Shown: positions 12,466-25,764, numbered from the stretch's first letter. The stretch: DNA of 64,000 nucleotides from Rhododendron vialii (GCF_030253575.1 NC_080564.1:28484561-28548560), one strand, 5' to 3'. Made by a program: numbers and translations. The notes: a model not told the origin generated them from the letters alone.

Positions 12466-12877
12466 GGAAGCGGGGGGGCTGCTGCCCCAAGGGGGCAGCA
12501 GCGTGCTGCTGTGACCCGTTTGCGGGCCCATTCCAGTCTCGCTCCGATGATCGGAAACGTTCACTTTGTAGAGCTCGTCGAGTAGAACAACTATGCAAAA
12601 AATCAACTTATTTGAATATCATTAAGTGCCTGATCGGAGCCCATATAACTCTCGGTCCATGGGTTACAATGGATTTGATCCAGTGTTTCGGATCCATTTT
12701 TTTCAAGATAAAAAGGTTTCGATTAGGCACTTAATGATATCCAATTAAGCTGATTTTTTGCATAATTGTTTTACTCAACGAGCTCTACAAAATGAACATT
12801 TCCAATTATCGGAGCGAGACCGGAGTGGACCCGCAAATGGGTCACAGCAGCACGCGGCTGAGCAGCCCCCCGCTTCC
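12466..12877. mobile_element. MULE-like MITE with perfect 9-bp target duplication
   Basis: The terminal repeats GGAAGCGGGGGGGCTGCTG and CAGCCCCCCGCTTCC bound a 412-bp foldback element. GCATTTCTT is duplicated exactly at 12457-12465 and 12878-12886. A 9-bp duplication is the signature of Mutator-like transposition. The same internal sequence (hairpin arms with GCTCGTCGAGTAGAACAAC) recurs at 49507-49915 and 52304-52712 inside the Helitrons. Confidence 0.88.
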
Positions 12878-12935
12878 GCATTTCTTGGAGTTCTCTTTTG
12901 TCCATATACTACTTCCACTTTTTCTTCATTCAAAT

Positions 12936-13078
12936 CTAGGGAGTGATTTTTGCACTCGTCAAATTATTAACGATTAACTGTACCTTTAACAGAAATACAA
13001 AAATCAATACGGAATTGATTTTTCACTCCCTTTGAGAGTGCAGTTAACAATTAGGAGAGTACAAAAATCACTCCACTC
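12936..13078. repeat. Degenerate small hairpin repeat
   Basis: Inverted matches AGTGATTTTTGCACTC (near 12942) and GAGTACAAAAATCACTCC (near 13055), with partial symmetry between, suggest an old MITE. No target duplication is visible. Confidence 0.4.
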
Positions 13079-13676
13079 AAATTATAAGACAGTCACGTAA
13101 AAAAAAAAAAATTATAAGACAGTTATTTATGCTAGAGTTCGTCTAGTCAGATGAGATGCTCACATTATGAGTTGCAACTTTTTCTTTTCATATGCCCCTC
13201 TTCTAGCCAACGGATTTGTAGTTCAAATGTTCAATGACACTTTCTTACCTCTTACACATGAAATGTGAGGGTTCGATTTTCGCCAAAAGTACTAGTGCTT
13301 AGTGTGGTAGTTGATGGCCTTTAGACTTTTCCCACTCATATGCCACTTAGCAGTACTCCTTTCTCGTCACTTTAGAAGTAAGCTAGATATCTATGTAAAA
13401 AAAACAGAAATCCTATGTGTACCGACCAAAAGTGTACCGCGCGCGGCCGTCGGTACACCGTCGGTAGGTTAGTGTCGGTGCAAATAGCACGACTCTAAAA
13501 AAAATACCCTCCTCCTAATGGTAACTAGTTAACGAAAAGAAATAAATCCTGTGCCTTTGGATGGAGGAAGAGTTATAATGTTGACCTCACCAGTCACCAG
13601 AACTATCCACATCTACACACAATATTAGTGTATTACTATTCGTGTTGATAGGCTCGATAGTTTTTAGACCCAATCT

Positions 13677-13883
13677 AGGATTATAAAAATTGATTTTGGC
13701 ACTTCACATTTAATCATTGGCACTCCATTTTTTGTCTTTATCCCATGTGTAATCAATTACCAAATTATTCTTTATTTTGTTAGTGTTCATCTATTTTAAA
13801 GAGTATTGTTGTAACTTCAAATAGGAAAAAGACAAAAAGTAGAGTTTCAATGACTAAAAGTAGAATGCAAAAATCAATTTTCT
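13677..13883. repeat. Degenerate small hairpin repeat
   Basis: AAAATTGATTTTGGCACTTC at the left pairs loosely with a right end near 13865-13883 (GCAAAAATCAATTTTC). It contains no coding sequence. The rest of 13079-14300 is AT-rich with no supportable gene. Confidence 0.4.
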
Positions 13884-14819
13884 AGAATTATTCTACAATT
13901 AAAAAGGAAAATAGGATGAAAAATTCATTTGTCATTTAATTTTATATTTTCTCAATATAGAAAAGGAAACGAAAGAACAAACGTGATTCAAAAACATTTC
14001 AAGAAAATATTTTTAACCACATATTGTTCTTCGATCTTCACAAAAATGCTCAGAACTTCAATGGTATACACTATCTTCTGTCTAACTTATATTGAGTACT
14101 ACTCTTGTCAAAGTCAACAGAGATTAGGGCTACCCTTAAAAAACAAGATAACCTTTCAAAAGGTCAAACCGCAAAATGAGTCTGCTAACTTATTCAGAAG
14201 GTGGATATACCTAGAAAGATAGGGTTAAGGCTTTTAGTTGAAGACTTTTTTGAGAAGAGAAAATAAATACAAGTAGGAAAAGGGTAGGAACTTGTCCAAG
14301 GCATTTCTCTTCTCTTCTTTAAACAAGTGGGAGTGGGATTTGTCCTCAAGTACCCCTCCCCCATGTTGACAATATCAGTTTACCATGTGCATCTCATTAC
14401 TATTTATATGGCTCCCACAATCTTTATTGAGTTCAATTATACTCCTATTCATCTCAAATATCTCTCTCTCCTCCCCCATCTCTCTCTAGAAACAGAAACT
14501 GAATCCCTTCAATTATTTTGTCTGCAGATCAAGAGTGGGTTCCCGAATTCGGAGATTAAAATAAACCCAGACCCATCACTTGTTCAATACAACTCCAAAA
14601 AGACCGATCAAAAAAACAAAAAAAACTCCAAAAAGGGTTGGGCTGATTTTTCTTGGAATTTCTTGATCTTCAAATTTCAGGTCTTGTTCAGTTCAAAAAA
14701 AAACTTATTCAGAGTTTTTGCTGCTGATTGGTTCCCTTTCCTGTGTTCACCTTTCTGGGGATTTGGCTCTGACCCCAATAAATTTATCAACTCACCTTTC
14801 TTGGGCTTTGAGCTATTTC

Positions 14820-14820
<1 letters not shown>

Positions 14821-14864
<44 letters not shown>
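14821..14864. repeat. (CT)n microsatellite in the kinase 5' leader region
   Basis: About 22 CT dinucleotides lie about 300 bp upstream of the kinase start codon, in a pyrimidine-rich stretch that is probably the 5' UTR or core promoter. The pyrimidine patches around 14461-14490 are of the same type. Such CT/GA tracts are frequent near plant transcription starts. Confidence 0.9.
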
Positions 14865-14866
<2 letters not shown>

Positions 14867-15165
14867 GAGCATGTGGGGCTTCATGCTTCTGCCTCCTCCA
14901 CTGCTAGTTTTGATCTCTGGGTCATAATTTTGAGAAGTGGTTGTGTTGGGTAGCTTACCATTGTACCAGTACAAGAGAGTACATGGCCTGTCCTTTTATA
15001 GTTCTGCCTTAAAAATGTCAGCTTATCCATTTACCCTAGAGAGTGATTAAAGCTATTCAATTTGTTTTAAGAATTCTGAATCAGATGTTTTTACTGTGAA
15101 TGATCTTTATGGGTACTAGGGTTTGTTTGTGAATTTGATTGTGATCTCTTTCCTGTCATATAAAG

Positions 15166-18100
15166 ATGGAATCTGGAGATGGGTTTTACTCTATTGATGA
15201 GTTTAGGTTAGATGCCAAGTGGCTAATTGATCCCAAGTATCTATTTGTTGGGCCAAGGATTGGAGAGGGAGCTCATGCCAAAGTCTACGAGGGAAAGTAA
15301 GCCCTAATACTTCGACTTTGTTAATTTCAGGTTTATTTTAACTTACCAAAAACTATGTTTTGCTTTTTCATTTTCTTAGGTCATGTCAGTTATGGATAGC
15401 AATACCATTACTGTATTTGGATTTATTATTTGTTAAACTTCAGGTTTCCAATTCTGGTGTTCACTATGCAAGGATACAGAAGCCCTATCTTTGTTTGTGC
15501 TGCATTCCCAATCTTTAATTGGGTCAATTAGGTTTCTGTTCCTTGGGGATTTAGATTTCATTTTATGGGCATTTAGAGCCTGATTTCCTGATGAATAATG
15601 TTGGGAATATGTCCTTCAAAGTGGTGTATTACTGATTGGGGACAGGATTTCCATTGACAGGTTTTTTGTCTAGTTTTCGTGCAGTTGTCTCACAATTTGA
15701 TTTATTGGCTTTCCCTCAGATATAGGAATCATAGTGTCGCTGTTAAAATTGTTCATAGAGGAGATACGCAGGAGGAAATTGCTAAGAGGGAAGGACGTTT
15801 TGCAAGGGAGGTCGCCATGTTATCCAGAGTTCAACATAAAAACTTGGCAAAGGTGGGTTGTGATTCTGAGCTTGTTACGATTGTTCACTGCTGGATCTTT
15901 CATGCATTTGATTGCAACAACGTAGTTATATCATCTGATGATGATTATTCCATTGTTGTGCAACAGTTTATTGGTGCGTGCAACAAGCCTGTGATGGTGA
16001 TAGTCACTGAGCTCTTATTGGGGGGCACATTGCGTAAATATTTGCTGAACATGCGTCCGAGGTGCTTGGATACACGTGTTGCAGTTGGTTTTGCACTTGA
16101 CATTGCTCGTGCGGTTGAGTGTTTGCACTCTCATGGGATCATACATCGCGATCTAAAGCCCGGTAATTCTTACAGTTGAAATTTGTACTTTACTGCATAT
16201 TGAAAAGTTGTCTACGTAGTTTATGACTGAAGTCTGAAGCAGATATAACCCGCAGAAAGATAAGGGGTGTTCGAATCTTCATGTAATTGAATCATTATCG
16301 AATTGTTATGGCTACACACCTTGTTTAGAGGACGCACTTTCCAAATTTCTGGTCATGATATATGCCGTGGGCGTTTCCTTACTTATTATGCACCAATCAT
16401 TTATTTATTTAGTGACCTACATGTTTGGGGTTGTTAACACGATTTTCCAGCTTGGTTTCCAACAATTTGGTAGCCTAAACTTCTTTAATTCACAAGCACA
16501 AGTTTTCAGCCATCAATTCCTCTCTAGGCCATTAATGCGCTGCTTTTGGTTCTTGTATTTGTGCATAACTCTTGCCATTTCAGTTAGAAGTGATCACCCC
16601 TGGTCACCATTCCTACTGGATAGAATTTGTCATATGATAAGAATTTATCTTGCACAATATGGCCCTTCAGAGTAACTACAGTTGAATGGAAATATTTTTT
16701 CTGGGTTTGAAATCTTTCTTTTCTCATGTCTCATATTCCTAGTCCTTGCAAGTATACACACTTTAAACCTTTGGTAATTGCCGATTCTTTTGTTATCGGT
16801 GGGCCAATATTCGTAGGCAGTCCAACCTTAGGTAGAACCTTTTGCCAAAGAGGTCAACAAATTTTTAGGGTTTGGTACATTTTGGATACTTGGTGCATGA
16901 GTCACGAGGAAAACATCCAAGGAGTGAATGCAATTCTTTTTATTACAGATTGTTCTGTATCTTCATAAGCTTGCTGTTGAAGAAAACATTACTTCGCTTT
17001 TGGACCATAATTTAGTTGAATGAGTAAGTAATTATCTATAGGCTTCCCCAAAAAGAATATGAAGATTACTAAATCCATAAGTCTGAAGGCGTTTTGTGAA
17101 TGAGGATATATTTGCAGTAGTGATTGGGTTTTGGAGCAAGATCTAGTACGTAGTGCTGTTTTTCTTTCTTTCTGCATTGAGCGTTCTTTCTTGTGTCCTT
17201 AACCTGGGATACAGCATAGGCCGTGCCATATTTACGTATTGACATAACCATATGTTGTGCTGATATTCTATTCCTCTTGAATCACCTTACTATTTGAATT
17301 CACCACTTCACTTTGACAGGGTTGGGAACAAGCCTAGTTAAACCAAGTAGTGAGTTATTCACATAATTTTGGGACTTCACATATCCACGTGCAGGGTACG
17401 TGCAGTTGCACATGAGTCAGGGTGTTGGATAGCATTTAGTCTGAATACCTAGTGCAAGAGTCTGTATTTCTGAAAATGGGAGATTTTATTTCTCTAGATG
17501 TTGGTTCAATTCTGTTGATTATTTCTATCTTTGGTTCTCCAACTGTTACTTAATTACTTGGTTCGAGTCTTGCACGTACACCACAGGCTTCTTACAAGTA
17601 TGCCATAGCAAAAGAGAAGTGGACTTAATTTTCCTATCTAAACATACGAAAGAGGAAGGCTAGTGTGAGTGTTGAAGGTCTTATGGTCCTTGCAAGGGCC
17701 ACCTTACTAGAATTTTGGGGTTGAGTAGTTTCTTTACCTTGGAGGATTAAGAAGCAAAATCTAGCGCACCTGTGCTATTTACTGGAAATTTGTAGAGGCC
17801 CTGGGCCATTTCGCTCGCCCCTCAGCTCCTGATCCTTTGGACTCCAAATTTGTAGAGTCTCTTTTCTCCTAGTTTTATAGGTAAAAGAATAATGTGCTGA
17901 AGCATGGTTATGAAAATACAAACTGTTTGGAAGTTATGGAACGTTATTTAGTGAAGAAACTTTGGTGTTCCTTTGTCAAAGTATTTTAAAGCTAATAGTC
18001 AGATGAAATGATGATTTCTGCCTAATTAGAATGCAGAGTCGCAGACTTCCATCATTATGTGTATGGGTTTGGTTCAGAGATCTGGTGATTAAAATTCTTG

Positions 18101-19951
18101 GGCAGTGGTTGGCTGGTTGCCATTTGGTTCTGTCTTGAGGGTACAAAGTGATGGTTTACATGCTTTTATGTCTCAAGTTGTTAAGATTCCTGAAATCTAG
18201 ATGTTATAAGAGGAACATGGAACATCTCCGCTTCACGTCATGTCTGTACTATTGTTCACGGTTTTGCTGAACAAGCTTTCCGATCACAAAATAATCCCTA
18301 TTGGCACTCCTGCTTATGGAAAGCTAGAACGGCCTCACGGGAGCATATGTATCTGTATCTTGACACTTTATGTAGGATTAGGATTGCTGAGCCCTCCGAT
18401 GAGAATTTTGATTCCTGAAAACTCTTTGGGCAGGGCCTAGCATGTGATAGTGTTCCTTGTAAATTTTTTACCCAACAGGTAATTTATGCTACATCAAAAG
18501 TATACTAGTTCTCAGAACTTTTTTTATTTAGAAAATCACTTGTGTGACACAGCTTCACAAAAATGTTCAAAACAAAAGGGAGATTTCCTTTCTATATGAG
18601 AATAGATTATCAACAGTGGACTCATAATCGTGTTCAGACCACATTATGGTGATGTTATGGAACGTTTTCCAACTACATGCAGTACTCATCTGCAAAGTAA
18701 GCTAGTACTTCAATAAAGGGAGGACTAAAATGCCATTTTGTGCTCTAGTTTGGTTTGCCCCATCAAAATCCTAACGGTTCCCTCTCCATTCTGGCTTGAA
18801 TTATCTTGTTCCCATCTTTCAACATATTTTATGGTATTTCTATTGTCTACATAACAGAAATGGCGTTGTTGTTGGGAAATAATGTACGAATAAAGGCACC
18901 TCTATCCTTTTCCTTGGAGTTTCGACTGAGGAAAATATAATGCTTTACATAAAAGGGAGAAAGTACTGACACCGAAGATTGAACATATTATTGCAGAAAA
19001 CTTGATCTTGACAGCAGACCAAAAAACAGTTAAGCTCGTGGATTTTGGTTTAGCAAGAGAAGAGTCATTAACGGAGATGATGACTGCTGAAACAGGGACG
19101 TACCGATGGATGGCACCTGAGGTATTTCATTGAGACTACATAATCCTCTCTCCAATCTGCTGCTCTTTGGTATATGTGTGTGTGACCACTATGTACATAC
19201 TTGGCTTGTTGTATGGTGATAGTTGTACAGCACTGTTACCTTGAGGCATGGAGAGAAGAAGCACTACAACCATAAAGTAGATGCATATAGCTTTGCCATT
19301 GTGCTGTGGGAGCTCTTACACAACAAGTTGCCATTTGAAGGCATGTCAAATCTGCAAGCAGCATATGCAGCTGCCTTTAAGGTAGTAATCTTCCTCATTT
19401 CCCTGCAACATTACTATGCTGTATTTGGATAGAGAATTTGGAAAACAAAAAGGAAATAAGGGAAAGGATCTAGCAGCTCACAAACGGCTAGATCAATCTA
19501 AATTTTTATTTCCTTTTCCTTGACCATTCCTTAATCCAGATACATCCATAATTTCTTCTTGGGTCGATCTAATACAGGAAAGTTCTACCGAGTCTTCTTC
19601 TATCTATTGTGAACTCATGTCTTTTTTTCTATTCAGAACACACGACCTAGCTTGGATGACCTCCCGCAAGACCTGGCTTTAATTTTGGATTCATGTTGGA
19701 ATGAGGATCCAAATGCTCGCCCCAACTTCAGCCAAATAGTACAGATGCTCCTACATTATCTTTCGATCATCTCGCCTCCCGAGCCCATGATCCCTTCCCG
19801 TGTTTTCATGTCTGAGAATGCAGTCTTGCCTCCAGAATCTCCAGGCACAAGCTCTTTGATTGCTCTATGTAATAACTCTGGGGATACCCCCAGAGGAGAG
19901 ATGGAAAACAAACCAAAAGGTATCTTCTTATGCTTCAGCCAGTGCTATTAA
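15166..19951 (+). CDS. Raf-like MAPKKK (group C) serine/threonine protein kinase
   Basis: Coding exons: 15166-15296, 15720-15852, 15967-16162, 18997-19121, 19223-19381, 19637-19951 (352 aa, all in frame). The kinase domain fills most of the protein. Visible motifs are the glycine loop (IGEGAHAKV, aa 32-40), VAVK lysine 53, catalytic loop HRDLKPEN (aa 148-155), DFG at 169-171, and GTYRWMAPE ending at 195. Subdomains IX-XI lie in exons 5-6 ([25 protein letters not shown]). GTxRWMAPE and HRDLKPEN fit plant Raf-like kinases related to STY13/HT1, which act as soluble dual-specificity or Ser/Thr kinases in signalling. The substrate cannot be told. The protein ends in a Cys/Phe-rich tail (FLCFSQCY). 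Intron 3 is long (2.8 kb) and holds no gene I can support. All key catalytic residues are present. Confidence 0.93.
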
Positions 19952-20400
19952 CTGTTCAATGACAAATGAGAGTTGGGAGATGGAGAGGTTCTGTCCACCC
20001 AAGGGGTATACTAGTACTGCAAATGAAGCTCGGTGCAAAAATAGGCTTTAGTCCGCATGTACTTTTTGGTAACACGTTAAATGTAAAATTACCACGTTCT
20101 TTTTCTTTTATTCACTTCAATTTGCGAGATGAGATGCTTGCAGTCTTGTTTCTCCAAATTAAATCAGTTGTAGGACCTTAGTTCTAATGGCATGGTTCTA
20201 TAATCAAATAATTTCTACTCTGTACTTTTGAGGTTGCCTTTTTGTTGTTCTGTTGGATTGGAGCTTGTTAGATGGGTGTTGAGTTCCAGTGCACGAAAAG
20301 ACCAGAAAGATGGGAACACCCGAACCCATTTACACATCCTGACCTGCAAGAACCACCTCCACAGGAACCTTTGTGACCAGTGACGGGAACCAAACAAAAT

Positions 20401-20456
20401 GTCTCTCTCTCTCTCTCTCTCTGGGGGGGGAGGGGGTGTGTTTGTGGGTGTGTGTG
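20401..20456. repeat. Compound CT / G / GT microsatellite
   Basis: A (CT)11 run is followed by a G-rich block and a GT-rich tract. It lies in the spacer between the convergent kinase and PPR copy 1. Nothing else is recognisable in 19952-20989. Confidence 0.8.
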
Positions 20457-20989
20457 TGCAGTAACATAGAGGTGCTTCACATACAAATCCTCCATGAAAT
20501 TCTTTGACCCCATCATGCTAGAACTTTCCAATCTTCATTTCTCGCCGTATCTCAACAGATTGAAGTACTACTACATTCATCAGTAAAGCTACCTCTACAC
20601 TGCTGAATTAAAAAATTGAAAAGTGTTTAGAGATGCCAAAACCAGAAGGGGAAAAAAGCTTTAAGGGTTTCAGTTGAAGAATAAAATTTAAGATGAATTA
20701 TACGGTAAATGTAGAAAATACAAACTGATGGGTGATCTAGCGGTTCCACCGCACTTAAAATATGTCAATCAATCATGGATGCCAGTCTCAATACTTTAGG
20801 TGAACAAATTGTCCCCGACGTACCAAAGCAAATGAACTTCCTTTGCATTCGTCTCTTTATTCTAGACATCCAAACGTAAGTACAAATCAAACTAGATAAT
20901 CATGCCAAGCTTTCTTTTGCTAAATAACCTTAACCGCTAAAAGGCTACATCCCTCAAAACATTACAGTACATGACAGACTGCGAAGGGT

Positions 20990-23038
20990 TCACCAATAAT
21001 CATTACACGAACAAGACCCATCCTTGAAATGGTGGAAGCAGTTTCGAAGCATTGTGACAGTCCATACACACTCTGACATTTTTTGTTATTCTGATTATAG
21101 TACCCGGAGAAGTCCGAATAAGGCCAAAAGCAATTGCCAGCTTCTCACTATGGTGAGATATTGAAGATTCCTCGTCATCTTCCTCTGCCTCTAGGCTTGC
21201 CCCTGTGGTGCTGGGCGCATATCCAGCCAGCTTGATCTTCTTCGTCATGTTTTCAGTTGAATTATAAACCTCATCCGAATCAGGGTGGATATTGTCTTAA
21301 GAAAAAAACTCATGAATGACTCCATCCATCTCAATCACACTACAACTTGGCATTTGCTTAATCCCTTTCTCTTTCAACTGATTTCTCACTCTTAATGCAT
21401 CCTCCAACCTACCCACAGAAGCATAAATATTTGACAGAATTATGTAATCACCACTATCCATAGGCTCCAATCTGACCACATTTTTTAGCGATTCTTCACC
21501 AATTTCCACATTTTTATGAACTCTGCATGAAGCCAACAATGTTCTCCAAATAATTGCGTTGGGTTGGATGGGCATGATGTTTATAAACTGATAAGCCTCC
21601 TCTATGAAGCCTGCTCTACCAAGGATATCAACCATGCAACCATAATGCTCAATCATCGGCTCAATACCAAAATCTCTACTCATACTAACAAAGAATCCAA
21701 TACCCTCATCCACCAAACCTGCATGCCTACATGCACAAAGAACAGCCACGAAAGTTACATTGTTCGGTGCAATGTTCTCTTCCACCATCAAATTGAAGAA
21801 CTCAATAGCCTTTCTCCCTTGTCCATTATATGAAAGGCCTTGAATTAACACTGCCCAAGAGAAGACATCTTTTGAAGGCATTTTCTGAACACTTCGATTG
21901 CATTGGCCACGGACCCGCATTTTAGATATGAATCCATAAGTGCAGTTCCAAGAGTAACAGTGAGCTGCATCCTCTTCTTCATTACATAAGAATGCACCCA
22001 TTTGCCGGTTTCTAGAGCTCCGAGGACTGCACAAGAAGAAAGTATGGGAACCATCGTCCCCGCATCAGGCTCTACATCAGCCTTTTGCATCTCGTGGAAC
22101 AGTTCAAGTGCCTCTTTATGTCGGCTTGCTTGGCTATAACCGGAGATCATCGCATTCCACGTGACAACATCCCTTCGAGGCATCTCATCAAATAGCCTTC
22201 GTGCTGTATCCACACGACCGCACTTTGAATACATATCCACGAGGGAGGTGACCAGAGTGGGATTTCCCTTTAACCCATTTGCCTCCACGTACTCATGGAT
22301 CCACTCACCCACTTCTACGTCATTTAACCTTCCGCAGGCCGTCAAAACACAACCCAACGTGACCTTATTAAACCCAACTTCCATTGCCAGCATTTTCCTA
22401 AAAAACCCCACGACCTCTTCCCAACAGCGAATCTCATAGTACCCTGCAACTATCCAACTCCACGCAGAAACACTCCTCTCATTCATTCCATCAAACATGT
22501 GGCGGGCAACGTCTACTTCACCACAACCCGCATACAAACCAATCAAGGCATTCAACACAAACCCATTGGACCCAAGTCCATATTTCATAACCAGGGCATG
22601 GATTTGCTCTCCCTCCTTCAAAGCATGTAGCCTTGCACAAGCTTTCAAAATACATGGGAAGGTGAATTCATCGGGTCGAACCGATCTTTCGCACATTTCG
22701 TTGAACAAAAGAATTGCTTCATTGGGTGATTTCTTCAATGTGAAGCCTCTGATCATGAGATTATAAGATGCCGAATCGGGTTCTTAGAGTTTTTCGAAGA
22801 TGGAGATAGGATAGTCCATGGGTATATCTGGAATAAGTATGGCTGCGGATTCGAGGAGGTTTCTGGCCATTCTCCTGTTGTGGATAAGGCGGGTTTTGAT
22901 GAGATGGGCGTGGATTTGGTTGAGGTCTTTGATGGTCTTGCATTGTTCAAGAATTATTCTAGTGTTCTCTGGGAACTGGGGGATGGTAGTCGGAGCAGTT
23001 AGGGTTTTAGCTGGGACGAGGGAAAGAGAGAAGGGCAT
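20990..23038 (-). pseudogene. Broken PPR-DYW gene (paralogue of 35179-37248)
   Basis: This aligns along its whole length with the intact gene at 35179-37248 but carries at least four disabling changes. (a) A nonsense TAA at about 22784 replaces a Glu codon in the FEKL-EPDSA region. (b) A 1-nt deletion near 21880 shifts frame within the sequence matching EVFRNMPSKN. (c) A nonsense TAA at 21297-21299 replaces the Glu of FFSEDNIH. (d) A deletion of about 47 bp near 21030-21045 shifts frame and removes the terminal DYW residues. The PPR array is otherwise well preserved, including the HSE and CMDCH residues of the DYW domain. The former start codon is 23036-23038; the N-terminus begins MPFSLSLVPAK, longer than in the intact copy. 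A MULE-like MITE sits directly upstream of it. Confidence 0.92.
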
Positions 23039-23046
23039 TTGTTGTG

Positions 23047-24390
23047 GAGAATAAATTCCCTCCGCCAGAGGAGGAAATGTGGCCTTTTCCTCCAAACTAA
23101 TAACTTCCTGCCACGTCATCGATAGTACAAACCCAATGGATTACGTGTTGTGCTTAACTTACTTCTCCAAGCCAAAACTTAATCCCTAAAGGTTTCAAGA
23201 ATTACCCACGTGCCACAACACCCTATTATTGATAAATTGCTCATCTGTGAGTTTCGGAGGAAATTTGTTTCTCGCATGCAAAATTCAGTGTTCCAAATTT
23301 CAATATGTTTAAATTGAAAAAAAATTTAATTTTCTGTTCATTTTATCCTAAATGATCATAATTAAATTTTGACTATAGGGCGCTTGTTGATTTAGCACTA
23401 AGAAAGCCGTAGAACCAAATATTTCTTAGGGCTAACCAATGAAAGCCTTAAAGCCAAAAATTAATTATGACCATTTAGGTTAAAATGATTAGAGAAATAG
23501 GATTTTTGTACCGGTTCAAGCGGATTGAAAATTATAGCACATAATTTTTTAACCATATTTTTTAATATATAACTGTAGGTTAAAAAATTAATTGTTCCAA
23601 ATTTCAATCCATTTGAATGAGTGGGAAGATTTTATTTTTCTGATCATTTAATTCTTAATGGTCATAATTAAATTTTGACTCTAGGACTCTCGTTGATTAG
23701 CCCTAAAAAAGTCGTAGAACCAAATATCTCTTAGGGCTAACCAACGAGAGCCCTAAAGCCAAAAACTAATTCTGACCCTTTAGGATAAAATGATCAGAGA
23801 AATAAAATCTTTTCACCCATCCAAACGGATTGAAATTTGGAACACTTTTTTTCAACCTACAATTATATATTAAAAAATATAGTTAAAAAACTAAGTGCTC
23901 TAATTTTCAATTTGTTTGAATCGGTAAAAAAATCATATTTCTCTGATCATTTTATCCTAAAGGGTCATAATTAATTTTTGGCTTTAAAACTCTCGTTGGT
24001 TAGCCCTAAGAGATATTTAGTTCTATGACTTTTTTAGGGCTAATTAACGTGAGCTTTATAGTCAAAATTTAATTATGGCCATTTAAAATAAAATAATCAA
24101 AAAATTAAAAAAATTTCACCGGTTCAAATGGATTGAAATTTAGAACACTTAATTTTGCATGGGAGAAACAAATTTCCTCCGAAACTCACATAGCAGCAAT
24201 TTTCCAATAATAGGGTGTGCATGTTGGTAATTCTTGAAACCTTTAAGGATTAAGTTTTGGCTTGGAGAAGTAACCCAAGTTAAGCACAGCACGTAATCCA
24301 TTGGGTTTGTACTTTCGATGACATGGCAGGAAGTTATTAGTTTGGAGGAAAAGGCCACATTTCCTCCTCTGGCGGAGGGAATTTATTCTC
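23047..24390. mobile_element. MULE-like foldback element inserted at the PPR pseudogene start
   Basis: The ends GAGAATAAATTCCCTCCGCC and GGCGGAGGGAATTTATTCTC are perfect inverted complements, and the arms stay similar for about 250 bp. The 9-bp sequence TTTGTTGTG is duplicated exactly at 23038-23046 and 24391-24399. The interior consists of three tandem hairpin units (about 23288-23540, 23597-23846, 23893-24152), each built on GTTCCAAATTTCAAT-type arms. There is no transposase gene. A second family member lies at 44695-45444. Confidence 0.92.
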
Positions 24391-24622
24391 TTTGTTGTGG
24401 CCTTGCTAAAGGGATGATTTATATATTTAATTATTTATATTTTGTTGTCTCAACATATAATTTTCTGTTTGTTCAATCTCGAGTTTTCAATTTAAAGACT
24501 GGTTTATTGATTTGAAAATTTATATAAGAATCTAATGATTTTGAAATTGGACAGTTAATTTAGAATTTGTATAAGTAAAATATGAGACAAACAAATCGGG
24601 ACGAATGATATATTTTATTAAA

Positions 24623-25576
24623 GGGCAAATTTCACTCAGACCTCCTGAGGTATCTGACAATGACATAAAGTACCTCTCAGTTTTCAAAAATGATAGAAAC
24701 CTCCCCTATTTCACAGTTTGAGTTTCATTCCGTTAGTTCCGTTAGTGAAATGGACGGAAAACGTACGGAAAATGAAATTTTCAATTTTATTTAGTTCTAC
24801 AGCTATCTTAGGGCTCTTATTGAACGTCCTAGAGCAAAAAATTAATTATGACCCTTTTGGATAAAATGATCAGAAAAATAAGATCTTTGCACCGATTCAA
24901 ACGGATTAAAAATTAGAGCACTTAAGTATCTTCTCTTCATTTGGTTCTATGGCTCTCTTAGGGCTCTCATTGAAAGCTTTGAAGCCAAAAATTAACTATA
25001 ACCATTTAGGATAAAATGATAAAAAATAAAAATCTTTGCACCGATTCAAACGAATTAAAAATTGGAGCACTTAAGTATCTCCTCTTCGTTTAGTTCTACG
25101 GCTATCTTAAGTCTCTCATTGAAAATCTTAGAACTAAAAATTAATTATTGCACTTTAGGATAAAATAATCAGAAAAATAAGATTTTCGCACCGATTCAAA
25201 TGGATTGAAAATTGGAGCACTTTAAGTATTTGCTCTTCATTGAAAGCCCTAAAATCTAATAAAGAGCAAAATTTTAAATGCTCCAAATTTTAATTCGTTT
25301 GAATCGGTACGAAGATTTTATTTTTTTAATTATTTTATCCTAAATGGTCATAATTAATTTTTAGCTCTAGGACTTTCAATGAGAGCCCTAAGATAGCTGT
25401 AGAACTAAATAAAATTGAAGATTTCATTTTCTGTACATTTTCCGTCCACTTTACTAACGGAACTAACGGAATGAAACCCAAACTGTGAAATAGGGGAGGT
25501 TTCTATCATTTTTGAAAACTTAGAGGTACTTTCTGTCATTGTCAGATACCTCAGGGGATCTGAGTGAAATTTTCCC
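24623..25576. mobile_element. MULE-like foldback element with 9-bp target duplication
   Basis: The termini GGGCAAATTTCACTCAGACC and its inverted form (CTGAGTGAAATTTTCCC) extend into arms of about 170 bp. TTTATTAAA is duplicated exactly at 24614-24622 and 25577-25585. The interior carries three direct and one inverted half-unit of the hairpin cassette seen in neighbouring elements (GATAAAATGATCAGAAAAAT blocks). No coding sequence is present. Confidence 0.9.
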
Positions 25577-25764
25577 TTTATTAAACAACAATTCTTTACT
25601 CAACAAAATTTCGTTTTGCCACAAGGGAGTCTCACTTGCTTACATTGGTCCATTCCTAGTCTTTATTTGGTTATCTAAAAAAAAGGGAAATAACTTTAGG
25701 GGCGAGCATGGATTCATTAAAATGTGGAAAATAGCCCAAGGTAAAAAAAGATAGTGGAGAATAG

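Noticed and set aside
14327-14953. A 208-aa frame upstream of the kinase
   Set aside because: It runs through a CT microsatellite and the pyrimidine-rich leader. The kinase start at 15166 opens the conserved N-terminus, so this is most likely 5' UTR or promoter.
16355-18440. Several frames of 60-106 aa in kinase intron 3
   Set aside because: They are uneven in composition, lack homology-like motifs and sit in a long intron whose flanking exons splice in frame.
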